Assembly: GCA_025331565.1 (NCBI GenBank) | Contig: JAFREQ010000222.1 | Location: 1 to 64,000 of the forward strand | Origin: Holacanthus passer | Lineage: Eukaryota > Chordata > Actinopteri > Pomacanthidae | Direction of reading: 5' to 3' | Length of the DNA stretch: 64,000 bases | Shown here: one piece after another, positions 56,790 through 64,000 of the stretch | Layout of the letters: each line of letters begins with the position of its first letter | How positions within the stretch are numbered: position 1 is the stretch's first letter | Position numbers and translations under genes: made by a program | Notes under the pieces: model-generated | Seen by the model: the letters and a program-made list of their open reading frames with translations, nothing else | Told to the model about the DNA's origin: nothing | Databases searched by the model: none

Positions 56790-58384
56790 TGTGTGTTTGA
56801 CTTAAATTTAAACACATCAAGTTTGAAGTTTGATTTTTTTTTTTTAGATTCAATTTGACAATTTGATACTAAAAACAAACTAAACTAAGCAAAAATGAAA
56901 GTTTCTCCAGCAGAATGTCAGCAGACGGTCATGCAGAAAAATAGTTTAAATACTAAATGAAAAAATAAAATATGAAATGTGATTTGTTTTTTTAAAATTG
57001 AAAGGTGGTTTGGTTGGAGGCTTCTCAGGTGAGTTCTGTCTTCAGGATTTGTAAAATGCTGATTACAGCTATGAATGTAAAATATCAACTAAAATAATTT
57101 TAATGGTTTTTCCATCATTAAATTATTTTGTGAATCTTTAAAATCTTAATCTTATTTTGTTTTTACTTCCTTTTACTTTGATAGATAGATAGTTCAGAGA
57201 TAAGATAAACCTTTATGCGTCCCACAGTGGGGAAATTCAATCACTTCAAATCAGTTTATTTTAAATCACATAATGAACTATTGATAAATAATAAAGTCTT
57301 CAGAGGATGGTGATGTTTGGACAGATGACCAGCCAGTGGCAGCAAATACCAGATTTAATAAACAGCCTGTTTTATCCTCTGCACGGGATTTGATTTTGTA
57401 GGTTCATGAACACAAACATAAAACAGGATATATTTTGTTTCTGTCAGAACAAATTTCATATAAAATCTTAAAATATAAATATGTTTGTTTCTAAGTTTTT
57501 ATTAATATTTCAAAATTACTCAAGTTTAATACACTTTAAAGTGATGAGCAGAGTATTTAGAACCAGACTTTATTGAGCTTGAATGATGTTACCTGCTGCA
57601 GGTAGAGAGAGGCGTTCACTGATCCAGGTGTTAATCTGTATAAATGGAAACAGTCTGGAGTTTCCTGTAGTGAGATTCATCTGCTCAGGTGCTTTTTTAA
57701 CTTTGTATCATCCAGATCACTAAAGGTCACATGTCAAATGATTTTCTTTTCTTTAAAGAGACAAGTCTGACATCAGCTGCACAGGAAAAAAAACACAAGC
57801 AGTTCACTTCTTCACTATTTCCTTTCTTCTGTCCTTTGACTAATCTGACAGCATAAATACCCCAAACTGGAGATACAAGGTTTTCAGCTGACAGAAATCT
57901 CATTTATTTTAAGATCTGATCGACAGAGAAACTTAAGTTCAGATCAGCAAAGAAGCCACCTGCTAAACTCTCCTGTTTTGGTCTCATGATGAGGATTGAT
58001 TTTAATGTATTAATTATAACTGAATTATAAACTGTAACTATTCTGAGATATGCAGATAAAAAAAGTCCATGTCAAAAGAAGTTTAGTTTTCATGTCTCTT
58101 CATGTTCTTGAAGATTAACACTGTCAGGAATCCTGTCAGGATTCAAACAAAATTATTTAAACTGTTTTAATCGTCATCATGATTTTAGCCACACCTCGAA
58201 GTCTGATCAGAAACAGATACTACAATCAATACACATCTATTTCATTTTTGTTATTATGGATCATTTTTTCCAGTGATCTGATCCTCAGGTTACTGGTAAC
58301 AGGTTACCATGGATACCACAAAACCAGAGTTAGCCCTCAAAAAGCTTCAAACAACAAGACCAACAGGAAACAAATCAAGCAGCT
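56790..58384. other. pfdn1-ttc1 intergenic region (tail to tail)
   Basis: AT-rich spacer without a recognisable exon. Contains one tail repeat (57193-57238). The 114-codon frame starting at 58179 overlaps the ttc1 3' end in antisense and looks random. Confidence 0.5.
57193..57238 (-). repeat. LINE/SINE 3'-tail copy
   Basis: Minus-strand copy (plus strand AGAGATAAGATAAACCTTTA, then GTCCCACAGTGGGGAAATTC). Confidence 0.8.
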
Positions 58385-58390
58385 TTTATT
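58385..58390 (-). terminator. ttc1: Candidate poly(A) signal of ttc1
   Basis: AATAAA on the minus strand about 100 nt after the stop, with GTTTCCTGTTGGTCTTGTTG downstream as a GU-rich element. Confidence 0.6.
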
Positions 58391-58491
58391 TTCCTCTGAA
58401 CATACACAGCTTCATCTATATGTTACTGTAGTGACAGTGATGTCATGTGATCACTGTACTAGATGTGATGTCATCATTATTGCAGGTGATG

Positions 58492-61400
58492 TCATCTGTT
58501 GTTGTTGTTTGGGTTCTGGATGAAGTTGATGGAGTAGGAGCCGGTGTTTGCATCCTGGTTCACCTGGAAGTTGTTGGTTGAAAGTCCAAAAGGTCTCAGG
58601 ACCAAGTTCCCCAGGTCCTTCAGTTTACCTGAAGCAGGGGTCACAGGTCACAGAGAGTGTTTTAGATCATCAGATCAGTAATAATAACATAAAATAAAAC
58701 CAGTGTTGTACTTTAATCTAAAATTATGTCTGACAATTGTGTACTTTTATTGTAAAAATACTGGAACAAGTATGATATGATTCTCATCTATAAATATATC
58801 TGACCTGTTAAACTTAGTCATTATTGATCAAGTGTTGATTAGTCAATGAGCTGAAACATTATTCAACAGTGTACTGTTCCTTGAAGGTGATGTGTTCAGG
58901 TGCAGTACGTACTCATCATCTCCTCCTTTAACTTCTCATTTCTCTCCTGAATCTGCTGAGGTAACCTCTGAGAGACAGACAGGTAAAGAGAGACAGACAG
59001 GTTACAGTCTGACAGAGTTTCATGTTTTTGTTGAAACCACTGTAAAAAAATATATTAATAGGTCGACATGAAACAAGTTCATATTAATGTTATTATTCAT
59101 TGTCTTTGGGGGATGTAAACAGGAAGTATAATATTGCCATGGAGTCATTTAGTTACCTACAAAATGATCCCTGTGTTTTTTCAGTCTATATTTGCTTCCA
59201 CTGAGTCAAACTGCCTCATTTAAAGTCTATGGAATTAGCGGTTAGCGGCTCCTATTAACAGTGTATCATGGATGTACAATCAGCTCTCATTGGATCATTT
59301 TGATACTGAAGAAAAGCTAAAAACAGGAGGATTCTCAATTCTGCAGCGTCTTTTTTTCTCTGATTTCTAAGTGGATTTCTGGAGGTTTATTCTGGATGGA
59401 CCACACAGATACTGATATCCTCAGGAAGTGTAAGTCACACTGAATGAGATCAACATGTGTTTCATGTCTGTGAGTTCAGATTTGATTCAGCTTGGATGAA
59501 GAAGAAGGAGTCAGCGTTCTAAGTGTTTTAAAGAATCTTGATACCCTCCATGAGATGCAGCGCCACCTGCTGATCGTGTTGGTGAAACATCATCAGCCAA
59601 ACTACAATAATTAATTTCCTGGTGTTTTTGTTATGGTTTTTCTGACCCCTGGTCTGAGGTGAAGTTGCTCAATATAATACAATCCCCATCGTTTTATATA
59701 TAGGCTGAAACTGAATATTGTGGCTCGAGAGGGGATGAAAAGTCTGCCTTCGATTTAGGAAAATTAGGAAAAAAGTTCGTTTTCAATCATCTACTTCATG
59801 TTTCTGCATCTGCCACAGAAACTTCAACCATGATCATATCAGCCACAAAAAAAAGATGATGTCATGAACACTGCAGCCTCTAGGGCACACTAACAGTTTT
59901 GTTTGGTTCAGGTCTGTCCGAGCAGTCAGCGAACTCACCATGCAGGCCTGTCTGGCAATGGTCTGGCTTGGGTCTCGTTCTAGAACCTTCTTGTAGTCCT
60001 CCAGGGCCTCGTCCAGCTTCTCCGTCTGCTCGTAAAGCTCTGCCCTCCTCAGCAACGCCCTCAAGTAGTCTGGATTCAGCTCTATCGCTAAGACAACCAG
60101 ACAAGCAATCAATACACAGATCAATGAGTGATCCTCTGCTCCTGTACAGGCACAGAATGATGTCATCATTCACCTCTGGTGCAGTCTGAGATCGCCTGAT
60201 CCTTCAGGTCCTGACAGACAGAGATACACACTGTTACTCTTAGCATATTGTTAGCCACAGTGTTCCTGTATTGTTAGCCTCAGCGTTAGCGAGCTGCTAG
60301 GATCAATGTTCATGTGGTACTCGCCACAATGCTAACGTGTGGTTAACCTGCTAATAACATGCTAACATCAGTGTTAGTATGTTGTTGGCCCCTGTGTGAT
60401 CATGTTGTTAGCATGCTGTTAGCTGTTTGTTACCAGGTGCAGTCTTGCAGCAGCTCTGTTGGAGAACAGCACGGCTCTCTCTCTGCTGAAACAGACTGGA
60501 CATAAAACCAGCGCCTCCTTGTAGCTCCGCTCCGCCTCCAACCAGTCTGCAGGAAGATGTAGTCATACTGGTTTATAATAGTCATACCGGTTTGCACTGG
60601 TTTATATACTGGACACACTGTAATGATGATGTCACTCACCTCCAGCTTTAAACTGGCTGTTACCTTTCTCCTTTAGAGTTAAACTTTCCTGCCGTCGACT
60701 CTGAAACGATGATAAACTGCAGGTTTTAATGTCTGTGGCAACCTGAACTCTGATTTGTATGCATCACACCTGACACCTGAATGCCTCTTTCTACACCCAA
60801 ACCCTCTGTACACACTGTATCTATTGCATGTCTGCCCATGCTCTGGGGGAGTTTTTCCTCACCTGAATAAAGAGTCTAAGGACAAAGGGTGTTGTACACT
60901 GAATAAACTGTAAAGGCAAATTGTGATTTGTGCTTTTGGGATATATGTAAGGACGTTGTTGCAGTTTGTCAGGACATCACTCTGCTTCTGTTCTGGTTCA
61001 TAAGGACATGTAGTAAAAAGCCGGTAAGCACTGGAACACATTTACCACACCAACACCAGTTCACCAGCTGTGGACAATTTCACTACTACAGATACATTAA
61101 GAGGTAAACAGGTGAGGGTTTTACCTCCTTCTCCTCCTCTGTCAGCTCCTTCTCGACCTCCATCAGGTAGTCATCATCGAACTCGACCTCTTCGTTGTTC
61201 TCCTCCATCTCCGAATCTAAATTGTCAAGCAGCCTGTCGCCCTGCTCCTCCTCCTGCGGCCTGTCGCCCTGCTCCTCGTCCTGCGGCCTGTCGCCCTGCT
61301 CCTCGTCCTGCGGCCTGTCACCCTGCTCCTCGTCCTGCGGCCTGTCGCCCTGCTCCTCGTCCTGCGGCCTGTCGCCCTGCTCCTCCTCCTGCGGCCTGTC

Positions 61401-61655
61401 GCCCTGCTCCTCCTCTTGTCCTACTCCTTCACTACCTCTCACGTCTCTTCTGTCACTCAGTCTGTCACTTTTAATGTGAAAGTTCTCTGACCCTCCTTCA
61501 TCCTGTCGTGTGTCTTCCTCCTCACCTCCCCCTCTTTGGTCTAGAGGTTCTAGAGTCTCGTGGCAGTCATAGAAATCCTCCTCTTCTTCCTTCTCCTGCT
61601 CTCTGAGTTTTCCAGCTGCTTGGCTGCATCTCTGTTCACCTCCTCGGCTGCTCAT
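58492..61655 (-). CDS. ttc1: Tetratricopeptide repeat protein 1, 7 coding exons
   Basis: A cytosolic TPR adaptor; mammalian TTC1 binds Hsp70/Hsp90 C-termini and G-protein alpha subunits. Coding exons: 61125-61655, 60640-60700, 60434-60546, 60174-60210, 59939-60087, 58913-58967, 58492-58628. They total 1083 nt and 360 aa (human 292). The acidic N-terminus (1-177) contains seven tandem nonapeptides at 81-143, which account for most of the extra length, and ends [15 protein letters not shown] as in human. Three TPRs follow: about 184-217 ([20 protein letters not shown]), 219-252 ([20 protein letters not shown]) and 254-287 ([20 protein letters not shown]). The tail [20 protein letters not shown], with [14 protein letters not shown], is the family signature. 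The ATG is in exon 2; a non-coding exon 1 lies at about 63842-63898. Confidence 0.96.
61227..61415 (-). repeat. ttc1: 27-bp coding minisatellite in ttc1
   Basis: Seven in-frame units of (E/D)EEQGDRPQ, the last ending RLL, encoded by 27-bp repeats with very few differences. Strong homogeneity suggests recent expansion. The complementary strand is also open, which gives a spurious Ser/Cys-rich frame. Confidence 0.95.
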
Positions 61656-63841
61656 ATTAAAATTCTGCAGCGCAAAATAAAGTTAGAGATCCACAAGTCA
61701 ATAATCATGCTGAGCATCACGTTTCCCTCACTGTGCTGGCTTTTGTAATGGTAAGTCTGGAAAAGTCAAGTGCAAGAAGGTTTTTGAGTCACAAATTGGA
61801 TCATTTTTCAGATCAGAAAAAAATGTTCAGGTTAAGGTTAAATGAATTTAAAAATGCACAACTTTGGCTCTGATATAGTCACCTCTCAATTTCAATTCAG
61901 TTCAATTCAAAGGGGCTTTATTGATATGGGAAACAAAAAAAATGGGCACAGACAGATGAATTGTGATTTTGCTGTTATACAGTCTCTCTTTGGCTGTAGT
62001 CACCACTCTGTAGTCTGGCTTGCTGTCCCACCCACAGCACTCTCTGATAGGCCATTACTTGTGACGTGTGACCCATCAACATTGAAGGCTGCTGTGCCAC
62101 AGCTGCTCTGTGTCGAAGGGAAGCAGCAGGTATTACTGAAATGCTTCAATAAACATGACAATATACACCAGCAGCCCAGTTTCCCAGTTACACCATTGAA
62201 AATATCTGAATTCACAGCCTACAGGATTTCAGTCAAAAGGAGGAGAAAGTGGATCAGTCGCTCTTCCATTAGAGTCCCTGAACAATGCACTTTACTGCAG
62301 TGATATACAGTAAGCACGTCAGTATTGAAGAAGCTTCTTGGATGAGAAGTGAAACGTTATTTGAATACCATGATCTGGACGACTGAGAACCGTCACAGAC
62401 ATAGAAGAAAGCACTGCTGCAGTGATATACAGTGAACTATTACACCTGTTCAGACTGAGTCTACAGTTTATGAGAACAAAAACTGCGGAGAAACTTTCTG
62501 CACCACAACCTGCTGCTTCTTATATTATTTTTACTTTCATAAAAATTTTCAGTTAACCTTATAACTAATGCTGCTGGGAGCTCTCTACATTTTTTAAAGA
62601 TCATGGTGAAAGGTTCTCTTTTGCAGAAGAAAAAGTCCTGCATTCAAAATCTTACTTGAGTAAAAGTACAAAATTAAACATACTTCCATTTCAAAATCAT
62701 ATATATTACATTTTTGTGTTATAATTATTGATGCATTCATGTGTTCATCACTTTAATGTTGCAGCTGGTAAAAGTGGAGCTCATTTTAATGACTTTATAT
62801 CCCGCTGGGTAGTTTCAAATCATAAAATAGATGTAGTGGAGCATAAAGTTCTAAAAAATGGAAATGGAATACTCAAATAAAGTAGAAGTACCTCAAAATT
62901 GTACTTCAGTACAATACTTGAGTAAATATATACATTCCACCGCTGGTTATCCTAAATTGAGACGCCAAGATTTTCATTTTTACTGCAAATATATATATAT
63001 GATTTGTCAGTTTCCTTGATTGCGAATAATCAGTCAAATCTGAACAGCAGCATCAACCTGCAGCTGAAATATGACAACAGAACATCTGATGAACGTTTAC
63101 AGGCTCCTGATCTCCTGATGGATTTAACTCTTTCTGTCATCATGTTGGTTCACAAATAGGCCTTTATGTTGCTGTTAGCATGTTAGCATCTGTCTACAGG
63201 TCCAGTTGACAGCAGAAGAAGAGGACTGAAGTGAGGAGCAGCCAGTTCACAGAGAAACAGTCTCTAATTATTACTGAGGAGAAAAATGAGACACACACAC
63301 ATGAAAATCACTGAACATCACACGCAAACGGTCTGAATGAGGCTTTGGAGGAAACAAACATCATCGATTTATTTCATGTAAAATTAGCTGAATTGACTGA
63401 AAGTGATGATGAAACATGACAGAAACAATCTGGAGCTTCTTTCACCAAAAGCTTTACTTCAATAACTACTTTCACTTTGATTTAAGTTCCTGTTATAAGA
63501 TCGCAGCACTTTTGACTTGGTCATAGTCGTTTTTACCTCCTGAGTCACTTCTGGAAGCTGCGTTGTTAAATCAGCAGATTTTCAATGGGAGTTCTGAACT
63601 GACAGTTTGCTGGAGACCGTCACAAAACTACACAACAAACAGTTTGGTATCGTTCATTTACAGAAACCTTAAACCTTCTGTGACAGAGCTAAAAACAGCT
63701 AACAGCTAACAGTCACGTCCGGACTGTCATCGTGTTGTCAACACTCTCATACGTCACAGATCAGTGTGATGTCATCGGTCTGACGGTTAACTGAAGGTTA
63801 AAATAGTAAAAACATTTGAAAAGGCTGATTTATGTTCGTAC
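61656..63841 (-). other. ttc1: 5'UTR intron of ttc1 with repeats
   Basis: An acceptor (CTGCAG|AATTTT) just before the ATG and a donor (GAGCAG|GTACGA) at 63841 define a 2.2-kb intron in the 5'UTR. It carries a CAATTCAATTCA-type dispersed repeat (61885-61945) and a retroelement tail (62310-62395). No other exon is seen. Confidence 0.6.
62310..62395 (-). repeat. Dispersed repeat shared with 32807-32930
   Basis: The plus strand reads GAAGAAGCTTCTTGGATGAG, then AAGTGAAACG and ATACCATGATCTGGACGACT. Its reverse complement parallels the plus strand at 32807-32930 (GGTTCTCAGTC, CATGGTATTCAA). A retroelement tail frequent in fish genomes; host family not resolved. Confidence 0.6.
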
Positions 63842-63930
63842 CTGCTCACAAAGATCAACCTGCCGAGGAGTCACTTTAATATCACTTCCGGGACACGGAC
63901 GCACTTCTTCTTCTGGTACCTTTAAGTCTA
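63842..63930 (-). promoter_or_regulatory. ttc1: ttc1 non-coding exon 1 and core promoter
   Basis: Exon 1 ends at 63842. On the minus strand CCCGGAAGTG (an ETS-family site, 63883-63892) lies close to the expected start site, preceded by AGAAGAAGAAGTGCGT (63899-63914). The same 16-mer precedes pfdn1. There is no TATA box. The exact start site is inferred. Confidence 0.55.
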
Positions 63931-63943
63931 TTACAGTTCATTT

Positions 63944-63957
63944 CTGCCCCCTAGTGG
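63944..63957 (-). promoter_or_regulatory. CTCF consensus motif, reverse, upstream of ttc1
   Basis: Minus strand CCACTAGGGGGCAG matches CCASYAGRKGGCRS at all 14 positions, about 30 bp upstream of the shared 16-mer of the ttc1 promoter. Confidence 0.6.
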
Positions 63958-64000
63958 AGAAAAATCTAATCCACCAACAGGCTGTTTATTAAAACTCAAC

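Noticed and set aside
59834..60173. Separate small gene on the minus strand
   Set aside because: It is ttc1 coding exons 4-5 read through introns; already included in ttc1.
61070..61479. Two plus-strand frames rich in SPCSSSCGL and PAACRPAP
   Set aside because: Complement of the ttc1 27-bp coding repeat; no start context or family.

Overview
This window is nuclear DNA of a ray-finned (teleost) fish. The genes are vertebrate orthologues split into short exons with GT-AG introns. The spaces between them hold the mix of decayed transposons expected in fish: Tc1, hAT, Harbinger-like and piggyBac-like DNA elements, Penelope-like and several LINE families, and tRNA-like SINEs. There are no operons, CRISPR arrays or prokaryotic features.

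Six protein-coding genes could be assembled exon by exon, and every exon chain closes in frame. From left to right they are slc23a1 (minus, 14 coding exons, 608 aa, Na+-ascorbate transporter), pwwp2a (minus, 2 coding exons, 934 aa, H2A.Z/H3K36me3 chromatin reader), a slc22a6/OAT1-like gene (minus, 15 coding exons, 579 aa, organic anion transporter), dck (minus, 8 coding exons, 265 aa, deoxycytidine kinase), pfdn1 (plus, 4 coding exons, 122 aa, prefoldin subunit 1) and ttc1 (minus, 7 coding exons, 360 aa, TPR co-chaperone adaptor). dck and pfdn1 are head to head about 1.3 kb apart. pfdn1 and ttc1 are tail to tail. The genes do not form a pathway. From general knowledge, slc23a1, pfdn1, ttc1 and pwwp2a all have human orthologues on the long arm of chromosome 5 and TTC1-PWWP2A are neighbours there, whereas DCK and SLC22A6 lie elsewhere in human.

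Layout: 1-3.5 kb is AT-rich flank and probable slc23a1 3'UTR. 3.5-13.8 kb is slc23a1, whose 4.6-kb last intron is full of nested retroelements. 13.8-21.3 kb is intergenic sequence and probable pwwp2a 3'UTR, with a solo-LTR candidate and a MITE. 21.3-27.9 kb is pwwp2a with a GC-rich first exon. 28-34 kb holds fragmented LINE copies. 34.1-42.6 kb is the slc22a6-like gene, with a Tc1 element carrying a nested piggyBac-type MITE and a Harbinger-like element filling intron 1. 43-50 kb is a transposon graveyard with a three-layer nest. 50.3-53.7 kb is dck, 54.9-56.6 kb is pfdn1 and 58.4-63.9 kb is ttc1.

I see no undescribed biological system. The most interesting signals are structural: a possible transposon-associated intron gain in the slc22a6-like gene, a splice donor in slc23a1 duplicated four times at 19-bp spacing, CTCF-consensus motifs in convergent orientation outside pfdn1 and ttc1, a perfect 38-bp palindrome, an expanded acidic 9-residue repeat in ttc1, and datable nested insertions with intact target-site duplications. 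All homology calls come from reading the sequence and recalling protein families; no database search was run.
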